49,494 nt of DNA from Pediococcus damnosus (GTDB taxonomy: Bacteria; Bacillota; Bacilli; Lactobacillales; Lactobacillaceae). Where the stretch lies: the NCBI RefSeq assembly GCF_001437255.1, contig NZ_JQBD01000009.1, positions 1-49,494 of the forward strand, given 5' to 3'. Both the position numbers and the translations under genes were made by a program. Shown here one piece after another: positions 9,246-18,340 of this stretch; position 1 is the stretch's first letter; every line of letters begins with the position of its first letter. The notes below the pieces were generated by a model. It saw only the letters and a list, made by a program, of their open reading frames with translations, ran no database searches and was not told the DNA's origin.

Positions 9246-9920
9246 TCAAATCATATCTGTGGCATCTGGTTTACGTTTAATATAACTCGTATCATTCCAT
9301 TTTATTAATGAAAAAGTCTTTCCAGCATCTTTGGTTTCTAAAATTGTTGTACTTGTATTAGACAACCCACCGCGTTTCCGCAAGTCATGCAGATTAGCTC
9401 CCAAAAGCGTATTAACTAGCGCATTCAAAGCAGCTCCGTGGCTCACGATTAAGATATTGTCAGTTGACTTTTGATAAATATCGGTAATGCGTTTTATGGT
9501 AGGCGTCATCCGCTGAATTAGCTGTGGAAAAGATTCTCCCTGAATTGGTTGCGGATCATACTGATCAGGATGATTTCTAAAGTCATCAAATTCGCGTGGA
9601 TATCGTTTTTGAACATCCGTAAACTTCATGCCTTCCATTTTTCCTAAATTAAACTCTCGCAATCGACTCGCAATGGTTAATGGTGTGGAATGCCCTTGAA
9701 GTTCATCTAAATCGTGCTGCAAAGTACTTCCAGTCACTCTTGCTCGGCGAACGGGACTCACATATAGATGTTGAAACGTGGTGGGACTCAGGTGATGAGC
9801 CAACGCATCAATTTCCACATAACTTTCTTTAAGTAATGGCGAATCGCCTCTTGCGCCTTGATAACGTCCTTCTAGATTCCACTGTGTTTTTCCATGGCGA
9901 ATAAAATATAATTTGGTCAC
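9246..9920 (-). CDS. Histidine phosphatase family protein (GpmB-like)
   Basis: Predicted cytosolic phosphatase of the branched histidine phosphatase superfamily, 224 aa. The N-terminal FIRHGKTQWN carries the catalytic RHG, the downstream LREFNLGKMEG holds the acid residue, and VSHGAALNALV near residue 168 gives the second catalytic His. These enzymes pass phosphate through the first His. Substrates vary widely (phosphoglycerate, alpha-ribazole phosphate, nucleotides), and the sequence does not identify one. The GTG at 9920 has AGAAGGAAG seven bases upstream, and the protein then begins directly before the RHG strand as usual; the longer frame adds 21 residues without a ribosome binding site. 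First gene of the unit with the TPR protein and recD2. Confidence 0.88.
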   Translation of the reverse strand: MTKLYFIRHGKTQWNLEGRYQGARGDSPLLKESYVEIDALAHHLSPTTFQHLYVSPVRRARVTGSTLQHDLDELQGHSTPLTIASRLREFNLGKMEGMKFTDVQKRYPREFDDFRNHPDQYDPQPIQGESFPQLIQRMTPTIKRITDIYQKSTDNILIVSHGAALNALVNTLLGANLHDLRKRGGLSNTSTTILETKDAGKTFSLIKWNDTSYIKRKPDATDMI

Positions 9921-9954
9921 GTTTATCTTCCTTCTCATCTCTATAGCTAAAACT

Positions 9955-9983
9955 ATTATGCCAGTGTCTGGAGAAAAATTCAA
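9955..9983 (-). promoter_or_regulatory. Promoter of the phosphatase-TPR-recD2 unit
   Basis: Minus-strand TTGAAT (9978-9983), 17-base spacer and CATAAT (9955-9960) with TGG before the -10. It starts about 15 bases beyond the first copy of the tandem palindromic element, so the repeats end just upstream of this promoter. Confidence 0.65.
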
Positions 9984-9998
9984 AAAATAGTGAGCAAT

Positions 9999-10347
9999 TA
10001 GTGAGCGGATTAAGACGTTTAAGCTCTAAAAAATAAGAGCATTGGAAGCGGGATCGCATCCCGCCAGAAATGTTCTTATTTTTTGAGTTTGTCTTAAGAA
10101 ACTGTCCTAAAAACAGTGAGTGCAATGAGACGATTAAGCTTTAAAATATAAGGATGGTGGAGCCGGGATCGCAATCCCGGTGGAAACATTCTTATATTTT
10201 AAAGGTTGTCTCATGAAGCTGTCCTCAAAATAGTGAGTGCAATGAGACGGGTAAGCTTTAAAATATAAGGATGGTGGGACCGGGATCGCAATCCCGGTGG
10301 AAACATTCCTATATTTTAAAGATTGTCTCATGAAGCTGTCCTCAAAA
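9999..10347. repeat. Three tandem copies of a ~117-bp palindromic element
   Basis: Copy 1 spans 9999-10113, copy 2 10114-10230 and copy 3 10231-10347; all start with (c/t)agtgag and end with gtcct(c)aaaa. Each is an imperfect inverted repeat with three paired blocks: an outer 7-bp stem, a middle AT-rich stem and a central GC-rich stem closing on cgc or cgca. Copies 2 and 3 are almost identical; copy 1 is diverged, but its changes are matched on the opposite arm. The stretch lies between the mnmA terminator (10407-10445) and the promoter of the phosphatase unit, so it should not be in either main transcript. The frame at 10134-10370 is a by-product of the repeats. The remaining part of this 540-base gene-free stretch, 10348-10406, shows nothing recognisable. 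Confidence 0.93.
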
Positions 10348-10406
10348 GTTGCATCCAAGGGGAAAATCATCTTAACCAGCTACCCTAAAATCAACAAAAA
10401 TAAAAA

Positions 10407-10445
10407 GGCATCAGTCACCCAAAAAGCACTTGGATAACTAACGCC
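10407..10445 (-). terminator. Terminator after mnmA
   Basis: On the minus strand a 14-bp stem starting GGCGTTAG and ending TGATGCC (with several G-U pairs) closes a loop of about 11 bases and is followed by TTTTTATTTTT. It starts 16 bases after the mnmA stop codon. Confidence 0.8.
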
Positions 10446-10460
10446 CATTAAAATTCAATT

Positions 10461-11594
<1,134 letters not shown>

Positions 11595-11611
11595 TCACCA
11601 TCATTTCTATC

Positions 11612-11627
11612 AGATTCTGGAGAATCT
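11612..11627. repeat. Perfect inverted repeat in the mnmA leader
   Basis: AGATTCT-GG-AGAATCT, 7-bp arms with a two-base centre, located between the mnmA promoter and its start codon. It could be a protein-binding site or, less well because of the tiny loop, a leader hairpin. Confidence 0.45.
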
Positions 11628-11659
11628 ACGATTGAAGGTCGCAACATCCAGTAACGCTT

Positions 11660-11687
11660 ATTATAACAAAGTAAGCAAATTGAGCAA
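11660..11687 (-). promoter_or_regulatory. Promoter of mnmA
   Basis: Minus-strand TTGCTC (11682-11687), 16-base spacer and a perfect TATAAT (11660-11665). This gives a 5' leader of about 65 bases containing the inverted repeat at 11612-11627. Confidence 0.65.
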
Positions 11688-11734
11688 GCATTTAGCCAGC
11701 GGGTCAATTTTTTTATTTCTGAAAATATAAAAAA

Positions 11735-11761
11735 GCAGTAATTCAACTTGTGAACTACTGC
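11735..11761 (-). terminator. Terminator after the nifS-DUF1831 unit
   Basis: Minus-strand stem GCAGTAGTTCA/TGAATTACTGC (one G-U pair) with a 5-base loop, followed by TTTTTT. It lies 17 bases after the DUF1831 stop. Confidence 0.85.
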
Positions 11762-11777
11762 CCCTATTGATTCAATA

Positions 11778-12119
11778 TTAAGCCTTAATAAAAATTTCGC
11801 GTTTAACCATATCGTCTAAAATATAATGATATTGTTCTACTAGTGGCTTGTCATTTTCCTTTGTGAAAATATTAACCCGTTTTAATCCGTTAGCTGTTGT
11901 AACTGACATTTTAAAACCACTTAGATCTTTAGCAAAAACCACTCTTAACTTATTACCTTGTTTGTATGGTGAAGTTGGATCTAACGTCCGTTCATACACA
12001 AAGTTCCCGCCATTTGATACCGTAAACCCAACGTCACGTAACGTGTACTTCTTCACCTGAGGGCTCATTTGATAAGTATCTTTATCACCGTCAACTTTTA
12101 CTTTTGTTAAAAATGCCAT
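11778..12119 (-). CDS. DUF1831 domain protein
   Basis: Small cytosolic protein of 113 aa that I recognise as the DUF1831 family, restricted to lactobacilli and relatives; its function is not established. The sequence alternates beta-strand-like stretches with charged turns (KVKVDGDKDTYQMSP, FVYERTLDPTSPY, LRVVFAKDLSGFKMSV) and has no cysteine and no membrane segment. Its ATG shares a base with the nifS stop (TAATG), so it is translated by coupling with the cysteine desulfurase. That link suggests a role in sulfur transfer or NifS handling, but this is inference from position only. Confidence 0.85.
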   Translation of the reverse strand: MAFLTKVKVDGDKDTYQMSPQVKKYTLRDVGFTVSNGGNFVYERTLDPTSPYKQGNKLRVVFAKDLSGFKMSVTTANGLKRVNIFTKENDKPLVEQYHYILDDMVKREIFIKA

Positions 12120-13282
12120 TATTTTACAGTCTCCTTTGATTTTAAACGCTGAATAATCTGAACTAAGTTACTAACCAAATAATCAACGTCATCACTCGTA
12201 TTATATTTTCCAAAACTAATTCGAATGGATTCCGAGATTCGGGGTGAGTCTTTGCCAAACATCGCAATCAAAACATGGGAAGGTTCCAAACTCCCTGCTG
12301 TACAAGCAGAACCACCCGAAATCGCAATCCCATTTAGATCCAGATTGGTCTGCATAACATAGGTAGAAACACCCTTAATCCAAAGATTGAAAACATGCTG
12401 TAAATTATTAGGATCAAGCGACCCGTTGATTTCAAAATCAATGTCAGCATCGTTTAGACCTTTAATAATTTGCTGTTTAAAACCCATGTACTTCTTCTGC
12501 ATACCTGTTTTAACTTCTGGCGTTAATAACGAAACAGCCTTCGCAAATCCAGCAATTCCTGGCACATTTTCGGTTCCGGCACGCCGTTTATCTTCCTGCT
12601 CGCCGCCCCTCAGAAAACTTGGAAAATTCACGCCATCGCGTTTATACAAGAAGCCAAGAAACTTGGGTCCATTCAGCTTGTGGGCAGAGGTTGATAACAT
12701 ATCAATATGATCACGTTTAACATCGATATCCAACAAACCATAAGTTTGCACAGCATCTGTATGAAACCAAGCCTGATGGTCCTTTAAAATCTCGCCAATC
12801 TCATGAATGGGCATATGACTACCAACTTCATTGTTCCCCATCATAATGGTTACTAAAATGGTGTCATCCCGCAAAGCAGCCTTAAACTCATCTAAATCAA
12901 TTAATCCATTTTTATCAACTGGTAAATAAGTCACTTCATACCCAAGTGTTTCTAAATAAGCCAGTGTTTTTAAAACGGCCGGATGTTCAATCGCGGTTGT
13001 AATAATATGCTTGCCAAGTTTTTTTCGGGCAATTGCGGTTTGCATAATTGCGGTATTATCACTTTCTGTACCGCCACTGGTAAAAATAATTTCATCTTCA
13101 TTGGCATTGATACTATCGGCAATAATTTGTCGACTTTGATCTAACGTCATCCGCGCCTTGCGTCCAAATGAATGCGTACTTGAGGCATTGCCAAAGTTAT
13201 GACTCATTTCTTCAGTCATTTTTTCAACCACTTCGGGAGCCATTGGCGTCGTTGCGGCATTATCAAAATAAACTTGCTTCAT
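12119..13282 (-). CDS. nifS: Cysteine desulfurase (IscS/NifS family)
   Basis: PLP enzyme of 387 aa that removes sulfur from cysteine as an enzyme-bound persulfide. Visible are the N-terminal VYFDNAATTPM, the PLP lysine K202 in STSAHKLNGPK, the HTDAVQ motif near 175 and the catalytic C327 in GGSACTAGS followed by a short active-site loop. The start is the ATG at 13282 with AGGAGAGTAGG upstream; the longer frame adds 12 residues before it. No IscU or SufU scaffold gene adjoins, while mnmA lies just downstream. This makes tRNA thiolation the more likely destination of its sulfur than Fe-S assembly. Coupled to DUF1831 through TAATG. Confidence 0.94.
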   Translation of the reverse strand: MKQVYFDNAATTPMAPEVVEKMTEEMSHNFGNASSTHSFGRKARMTLDQSRQIIADSINANEDEIIFTSGGTESDNTAIMQTAIARKKLGKHIITTAIEHPAVLKTLAYLETLGYEVTYLPVDKNGLIDLDEFKAALRDDTILVTIMMGNNEVGSHMPIHEIGEILKDHQAWFHTDAVQTYGLLDIDVKRDHIDMLSTSAHKLNGPKFLGFLYKRDGVNFPSFLRGGEQEDKRRAGTENVPGIAGFAKAVSLLTPEVKTGMQKKYMGFKQQIIKGLNDADIDFEINGSLDPNNLQHVFNLWIKGVSTYVMQTNLDLNGIAISGGSACTAGSLEPSHVLIAMFGKDSPRISESIRISFGKYNTSDDVDYLVSNLVQIIQRLKSKETVK

Positions 13283-13336
13283 GGTAATCCTACTCTCCTT
13301 TAAGACGCGCCTACTCATTGGTCGCGCCAGTCACTC

Positions 13337-14023
13337 TTATTTATTGAACAAGGCTAGTAACATCTTTGCAGATCGCTTACCAGCATCGATAATAAAATCA
13401 TCGAATGAAACCCCTGCATTTTCATCGCCAACATCAGACATCGCTCGAATCACTACAAACGGCACCTTAAACTGATGTGCTACCTGGCCAATTGCGCTGC
13501 CTTCCATTTCACAACAGAGAGCATCCGGAAAATTCTTCAAAATTTCTTGAATTTTTTCGGAACTACTGATGAATTGATCACCTGTAACAATAAGCCCTTT
13601 TTTGATATTCAAACCAGTTTTTTCACCGGCTACTGCAACTTCATTAATCAAGTCTTTATCTGCATCGAAACGTGCAGGTTGGCCTGGTAATTGCCCTAAC
13701 ACATAACCAAACGCTCTTGCGTCCACATCATGGTAAAGGGTTTGTGTAGAGATAACAACATCCCCTACAGATAGGCCACTTCCAATTCCACCAGCTGAAC
13801 CAGAATGAATTAAAGCATCTACTTTAAAATTAGTAACTAATAAAGCGGCTGTAATCCCAGCTTCAACCTTACCAATTCCGGAACGCACTAAAACGACTTC
13901 AGTGTCTTGGATAGTTCCCTCGTAAAAAGTAATGCCATTAATTTCTGTTTCTTTTTTGATATCTAAAGCACTGTGCAAGCTCTTAATTTCTTCTTCCATT
14001 GCACAAATTACACCATACTTCAT
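13337..14023 (-). CDS. mtnN: 5'-methylthioadenosine/S-adenosylhomocysteine nucleosidase
   Basis: Cleaves MTA and SAH (and 5'-deoxyadenosine) to adenine plus the thioribose, removing inhibitors of SAM-dependent methylation; the SAH product feeds LuxS and AI-2 synthesis where LuxS exists. 228 aa, the usual size. Motifs: GVICAMEEEI at the N terminus (catalytic Glu12 region), SGSAGGIGSGLSVGD, CCEMEGSAIGQ near 170 (ribose-binding Glu) and the catalytic Asp in MSDVGDENA near 197. The start ATG has GAGGATG upstream. It follows the small membrane protein gene by nine bases and precedes nifS with a 54-base gap, so it is probably part of one long transcript from the csp promoter. Confidence 0.96.
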   Translation of the reverse strand: MKYGVICAMEEEIKSLHSALDIKKETEINGITFYEGTIQDTEVVLVRSGIGKVEAGITAALLVTNFKVDALIHSGSAGGIGSGLSVGDVVISTQTLYHDVDARAFGYVLGQLPGQPARFDADKDLINEVAVAGEKTGLNIKKGLIVTGDQFISSSEKIQEILKNFPDALCCEMEGSAIGQVAHQFKVPFVVIRAMSDVGDENAGVSFDDFIIDAGKRSAKMLLALFNK

Positions 14024-14032
14024 GTTTCATCC

Positions 14033-14320
14033 TCATTTCACGAAAAATAATATTAAATAGACGATCACAATTGCCACGATTAATCCTAAAATAACCCAAT
14101 TTAAACGTTTTCCAAGGTTACGACTCTTTCGTTCCGCCGTACTGCGAATATTTGGTTCTTCGGTTGAATCTGGCTGTAAATATTCATCATGCGTTCGCGC
14201 ATAATCTTTTTCAACCTGCACCCGTTTTCGGTCCCGTTGGGTAAACTGATCCGCCTCAGCCTGCTTTATTCGTTGATAATCCTCACGAGTGAGATTATCT
14301 TGTTGCTTGTCATCCTTCAC
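14033..14320 (-). CDS. Small single-pass membrane protein, C-terminal anchor
   Basis: I do not recognise a named family. The product is about 95 aa: a highly charged, Lys/Arg/Asp/Gln-rich N-terminal three quarters with heptad-like character, then one hydrophobic segment (LNWVILGLIVAIVIVYLILFFV) ending one residue before the C-terminal Lys. This gives a cytosolic charged domain anchored by a tail helix. The start is uncertain: a GTG at 14320 has AGGTGA six bases upstream; a GTG at 14329, directly after the Nudix stop, lacks a ribosome binding site. It is sandwiched tightly between the Nudix gene and mtnN. It may be a tail-anchored accessory protein; no function can be assigned. Confidence 0.75.
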   Translation of the reverse strand: MKDDKQQDNLTREDYQRIKQAEADQFTQRDRKRVQVEKDYARTHDEYLQPDSTEEPNIRSTAERKSRNLGKRLNWVILGLIVAIVIVYLILFFVK

Positions 14321-14329
14321 AGATTTCAC

Positions 14330-14869
14330 CTACTTATTTAAACTTTGCCAGTAATAAATGGCCAAAACTGTTTTTGCGTCTTCAATAGAACCATCAGCAA
14401 TGCCCGCCAGAGCCTCACTTAATGAAAGTTCAAACAGCTGTAAATGTTCATCTTTATCTTGGGGTAACTCGGTTGCTACCGGATGCAAATCAGTTGCCAT
14501 GTAAAGAGTCATATATTCATTTGCAAATCCGGGAGTTGAATAAAACCCAGAAATACGTTTAAGCTCTCCGGCTTGGTAACGGGTTTCTTCATTTAATTCC
14601 CGAACCGCGGTCGTTTCTGCCGTTTCTCCATCCTCTACCTTACCAGCTGGAATTTCGATTGTAACCTTTTTAATTGGTGCTCGCCACTGTTTTTCAAAAA
14701 TAGCTTTATTATCCTTTGTAATTGCCAAAACCGCAATCGCATTTTGATGTAAAACCACGTCTCGATTTGCTAAATCACCGTTTGGCAGTTTAACTGTTTG
14801 TTGATAAACATCAATAATTGCACCCTTATACCGCGACTCGTTTTTGACAACTTTCTCTTCAAAATTCAT
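14330..14869 (-). CDS. nudF: ADP-ribose pyrophosphatase (Nudix hydrolase)
   Basis: Hydrolyses ADP-ribose (and possibly related NDP-sugars) to AMP and ribose 5-phosphate. 179 aa with the Nudix box at 76-98: G76, E82, R90-E91, E94 and E95 are present, so the metal-binding Glu residues are intact. The Gly that normally precedes the last hydrophobic residue of the box is Arg97 here, a change worth noting but outside the metal ligands. The preceding IEIPAGKVE and the downstream YSTPGFANEYMTLYMA match the ADP-ribose pyrophosphatase subfamily. Its stop is directly followed by the start region of the small membrane protein gene. Confidence 0.9.
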   Translation of the reverse strand: MNFEEKVVKNESRYKGAIIDVYQQTVKLPNGDLANRDVVLHQNAIAVLAITKDNKAIFEKQWRAPIKKVTIEIPAGKVEDGETAETTAVRELNEETRYQAGELKRISGFYSTPGFANEYMTLYMATDLHPVATELPQDKDEHLQLFELSLSEALAGIADGSIEDAKTVLAIYYWQSLNK

Positions 14870-14892
14870 AAAATATCTTCTCTTTCGCTTAA

Positions 14893-15117
14893 TTAGGCTT
14901 CTGGTTCACTATCATCAGGCAACACGCTAACTTTAACCGCCTGTAATCCCTTGGCACCCTGGACAACTAACAAGCTAACTTCATCGCCTTCATGCAAGTA
15001 ACGGAACCCTTCACCTTCAATGGCTGAATAGTGCACAAAAACTTCTGTTCCATCATCTAAATTAATGAACCCGAATCCTTTGTCTTTATCGAAACTTTTG
15101 ACTGTGCCGTGTTCCAT
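14893..15117 (-). CDS. Cold-shock domain RNA-binding protein
   Basis: A 74-aa OB-fold protein of the CspA type that binds single-stranded RNA/DNA. RNP1 is KGFGFI (residues 13-18) and RNP2 is VFVHYSAI (26-33). The end, LPDDSEPEA, is a short acidic tail longer than in the 66-aa housekeeping Csp proteins, and Tyr-Ser-Ala replaces the usual F-S-A after VHF. The start ATG follows TAGGGGG. It is the first gene after its own promoter (15163-15191) and precedes nudF by 23 bases, so it may lead that gene group. Several csp paralogues usually occur in one genome; which one this is cannot be told. Confidence 0.9.
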   Translation of the reverse strand: MEHGTVKSFDKDKGFGFINLDDGTEVFVHYSAIEGEGFRYLHEGDEVSLLVVQGAKGLQAVKVSVLPDDSEPEA

Positions 15118-15162
15118 ACCAGAACCCCCTATTAGTCTAGGCTACGTTCTACTTCTTCTATC

Positions 15163-15191
15163 ATCATACTGATTATTTTTAAAAAAGTAAA
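15163..15191 (-). promoter_or_regulatory. Promoter of the csp-nudF group
   Basis: Minus-strand TTTACT (15186-15191), 17-base spacer and TATGAT (15163-15168). The leader is about 40 bases, shorter than the long thermosensor leaders of some csp genes. Confidence 0.6.
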
Positions 15192-15225
15192 TTAATTACC
15201 GTACAAATTTACTAAAACTGAACAA

Positions 15226-15283
15226 AAAATCCGATCCCAAATTTTGTCAGAATAACGCTTAAACAAAATTTCGATCGGATTTT
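15226..15283 (-). terminator. Terminator after ileS
   Basis: Long stem AAAATCCGATC/GATCGGATTTT continuing into AAATTTTGT/ACAAAATTT with a short internal mismatch, followed on the minus strand by a run of T. It lies six bases after the ileS stop. Confidence 0.88.
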
Positions 15284-15289
15284 GAAAAT

Positions 15290-18085
15290 TTAAGGTTCTA
15301 AACCAGTTTCAACACTTTCAGGATAATTTTCTCGAACAATCTTAGCACAGCGTGCACAAAGTGCTGGATAAGCATCATCAGACCCAACATCGGTCTTTGT
15401 CATTCGGCATCGTGAACAAACAGAACCTTGCGCAACAAGTACCTTAACTGCCATTCCTTTGAATTGTTCAGCATCATCAGGAGCATCTTTTAAATCGTGA
15501 ATTTCCAATTTTGACACGATCAGAATCAAACGAACATTCGTATTCAAATCGTTCAAAAGTTGCTTGGTATCACTATCGACGTACAGGTTAACCTGAGCTT
15601 CCATTGATTTACCAATCATCTTGCTATCACGGGCTTCTTCTAACGCCTTTAGCACATTAGAACGAATATCCTTGAATTGTTCCCAATTTTCAAAGATGTG
15701 ATCTTGATTATCAAATTTCTGAACAGCAGGCATCTCTGATAATTGAACAAATTCTTCAGGCTCTTTCAAGTACTCCCAAATCTCTTCCATAGTGTGAGGC
15801 AGAATTGGGGTTAAGAGTTTCGTTAAACCAACTAGAATTTCATAAAAGACAGTCTGCATTGAGCGTCTGGTCTGACTCTTTTCAGGATCAATATATACAA
15901 CATCCTTAGCAAAATCAAGATAGAACGCAGACAGATCGGTAATCACAAAATTCATCACGCGTTTGTAAATATTTAAAGAATCATATGCTTCATAATCATC
16001 AAGCAAAGTTTGAACCAATTTATTATACTTAATTAACATATATTGATCAGCTGATTCCAAATCTGCAAAGGCTACTTTATCCGTCTTTGGATCATAGTCA
16101 GTCGTATTAGCAAGTAAGTAACGTAACGTGTTTCGCAACTTCTTGTAACTATCGGAAGTCTTAGTAAAATTATCCATTGAGACGCGCACATCTGATGAAG
16201 AATCTACAGATGCAACCCACCAACGAACAATCTCTGCACCCATTCGTTTAATAACTTCACTTGGCACGATTGTATTACCAAGTGATTTGCTCATCTTATG
16301 ACCTTGGCCATCAAGAGTAAATCCTTGTGAAACCACTTGTTTATAAGGCGCATGCCCTGAAACAGCCACACTAGTAATCAAACTAGAATTAAACCAACCA
16401 CGATACTGATCAGAACCTTCCAAATACAGATCTGCCGGATAAGTCAGGTAGTCACGCTCTTCCAGTACGCCTTGATGGGAAGACCCAGAATCAAACCAAA
16501 CATCCATAATATCAGTTTCTTTAGTAAACTTGCCGTTTGGTGAATGTTCACTAGTGAAACCATCTGGAAGTAAGTCTTTAGCATCCCATTCAAACCAGAT
16601 GTCAGAGCCATGTTTTTCAAACAGATCAGCAACATGACCAATGCTTTCCTTCGTCATAATTGCTTCACCATCTTCGCCATAGAAAATTGGCAATGGAACA
16701 CCCCAAACCCGCTGACGTGAAATGACCCAATCGCCACGATCACGAATCATGTTGTAGAGACGTTTTTTACCCCAATCTGGTGAAAATTTCACATCATCAA
16801 TCGCACTTAAAATCTGATCGCGAATTTTATCTACTGATGCAAACCACTGTGGTGTTGCACGGAAAATAACTGGCTTTTTTGTCCGCCAATCAAATGGATA
16901 ACTATGTTTGTACGGCATGTAATCTAGTAAAAGGTTTGCATCCTTAAGTTTATCCAATGCAATTTTATTAGCATCTTCATAGAAAACACCTTCGAAATCT
17001 TTTCCGGCCTCTTCAGTCATGTAACCTTGATCGTTTACCGGCACTAAAATATCTAATCCATATTGCTTACCAACTCGGAAATCATCTTCCCCGAACCCAG
17101 GTGCCGTATGCACTAATCCAGTACCAGTATCTAACGTTACAAAATCCCCTAACATGACCACTAATTTACGATCAGGATAAAAAGGATGTTGCGTGAGCAC
17201 TCGATCTAAATCTTTACCCTTAACCGTTTTAAGAATTTTAACGTTTTCCCAGCCAAACTTTTCAGAAACATTATCAACTAGTTCAGCCGCAATCACGAAT
17301 TTACGTTTTTCACCGTCTGGTTGAACAACCGCATAATCAAAAGTAGCATCAATCGTTACACCTTCAGAAGCTGGAATTGTCCATGGGGTTGTCGTCCACA
17401 CGACCAAATACGTATCGGTATCCAAAACTCCCTTGCCATCAACTACCTGTTCTGCAAAGAAAGCTGATGGTGACGTAACGTCATGATACTCAACTTCTGC
17501 CTCGGCCATTGCTGATTCGGAAGACCATGACCAAAATACGGGTTTCTTACCTTTAAAGATCAGACCCTTTTCAGCCATTTTTCCAAAGGTTCGAATTTCT
17601 TGGGCTTCAAATTCTGGATCTAACGTCAAATAAGGATTATTCCATTCGGCGGCCACACCTAAACGTTTAAAGTCTTCTCTTTGCATATTAACTTGCTTTA
17701 GGGCATATTCACGACAGAGCTTACGAAATTCACTCGTTGTTAATTTTTTCCGGTCATAGCCAGCCTTTTTTAATTGTTGTTCAATGGGTAGACCATGGGT
17801 ATCCCAACCAGGTACATAAGGTGCTCGATATCCTGACATTGACTTGTAACGAACAATGATATCCTTAGAAATCTTATTCATGGCATGGCCCATATGAATA
17901 TTTCCATTTGCATATGGAGGCCCATCATGTAAAACAAATGATGGTTTGCCTTCATTTAATTTCTGACGCTTTTCATAAACCTTATTTTCTTCCCAAACTT
18001 GTTCGCGTTTAGCTTCATTAACAGGTAAATTGCCCCGCATTTTAAACTTGGTTTTTCCCAAATTAAGGGTTTCTTTTATACGCAT
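15290..18085 (-). CDS. ileS: Isoleucyl-tRNA synthetase
   Basis: Charges tRNA-Ile and edits misactivated valine. 931 aa, the bacterial eubacterial-type length. The class I signatures are HMGH at residues 64-67 (in [13 protein letters not shown]) and KMSKS near 597-601. The CP1 editing domain lies between them ([26 protein letters not shown]). The C-terminal zinc knuckle CSRC...CARC is present at about 893-914, the arrangement of the mupirocin-sensitive type of enzyme. The ATG has GAGGAGTGAC upstream. It stands downstream of divIVA with a T-box leader between them, so its expression responds to uncharged tRNA-Ile independently of the division cluster. Confidence 0.98.
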   Translation of the reverse strand: MRIKETLNLGKTKFKMRGNLPVNEAKREQVWEENKVYEKRQKLNEGKPSFVLHDGPPYANGNIHMGHAMNKISKDIIVRYKSMSGYRAPYVPGWDTHGLPIEQQLKKAGYDRKKLTTSEFRKLCREYALKQVNMQREDFKRLGVAAEWNNPYLTLDPEFEAQEIRTFGKMAEKGLIFKGKKPVFWSWSSESAMAEAEVEYHDVTSPSAFFAEQVVDGKGVLDTDTYLVVWTTTPWTIPASEGVTIDATFDYAVVQPDGEKRKFVIAAELVDNVSEKFGWENVKILKTVKGKDLDRVLTQHPFYPDRKLVVMLGDFVTLDTGTGLVHTAPGFGEDDFRVGKQYGLDILVPVNDQGYMTEEAGKDFEGVFYEDANKIALDKLKDANLLLDYMPYKHSYPFDWRTKKPVIFRATPQWFASVDKIRDQILSAIDDVKFSPDWGKKRLYNMIRDRGDWVISRQRVWGVPLPIFYGEDGEAIMTKESIGHVADLFEKHGSDIWFEWDAKDLLPDGFTSEHSPNGKFTKETDIMDVWFDSGSSHQGVLEERDYLTYPADLYLEGSDQYRGWFNSSLITSVAVSGHAPYKQVVSQGFTLDGQGHKMSKSLGNTIVPSEVIKRMGAEIVRWWVASVDSSSDVRVSMDNFTKTSDSYKKLRNTLRYLLANTTDYDPKTDKVAFADLESADQYMLIKYNKLVQTLLDDYEAYDSLNIYKRVMNFVITDLSAFYLDFAKDVVYIDPEKSQTRRSMQTVFYEILVGLTKLLTPILPHTMEEIWEYLKEPEEFVQLSEMPAVQKFDNQDHIFENWEQFKDIRSNVLKALEEARDSKMIGKSMEAQVNLYVDSDTKQLLNDLNTNVRLILIVSKLEIHDLKDAPDDAEQFKGMAVKVLVAQGSVCSRCRMTKTDVGSDDAYPALCARCAKIVRENYPESVETGLEP

Positions 18086-18115
18086 AACTTGTCACTCCTC
18101 TATTTTTTTGAATAT

Positions 18116-18312
18116 AAAAAGACCTCGTCACAAGGGACGAAGTCTTCGTGGTACCACCCAATTTTAAAAACTTTAACAGTTTTTCTTAATTCAATAACGG
18201 CCTTTTAGCCGATCAAATCTACTAAAAATCGATTTGATGCCTCAGAGATGATATCATAAAATGTTTTCTGATTAGCCTCTCACCAATTTGCTAACTCGCT
18301 GCCAGTTGTCCA
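18116..18312 (-). promoter_or_regulatory. T-box riboswitch of ileS (tRNA-Ile)
   Basis: Read on the minus strand, the leader carries the T-box sequence TTGGGTGGTACCACG (18147-18161), whose TGG/ACC region pairs with the free CCA end of uncharged tRNA. Directly after it comes an intrinsic terminator, AAGACTTCGTC/GACGAGGTCTT (18119-18146) with T run, which competes with the antiterminator. Upstream, the Stem I-like part contains GATATCATCTCTGAGG; the AUC at 18250-18252 (reading 18252 to 18250) fits an isoleucine specifier codon. Uncharged tRNA-Ile would let transcription continue into ileS. The 5' boundary is approximate, and a possible weak promoter (TAAAAT near 18312) lies by the divIVA end. 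Confidence 0.92.
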
Positions 18313-18340
18313 TTTTAGACGTATTCTCTTCAAAGAAAAA

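Noticed and set aside
9999-10347. CRISPR-like array because of regular repeats.
   Set aside because: Units are 115-117 bp, directly adjacent with no unique spacers, and internally palindromic; no cas genes are present.
10134-10370. 78-codon minus-strand frame with an internally repeated peptide.
   Set aside because: It simply translates the tandem palindromes, crosses repeat borders and has no ribosome binding site.
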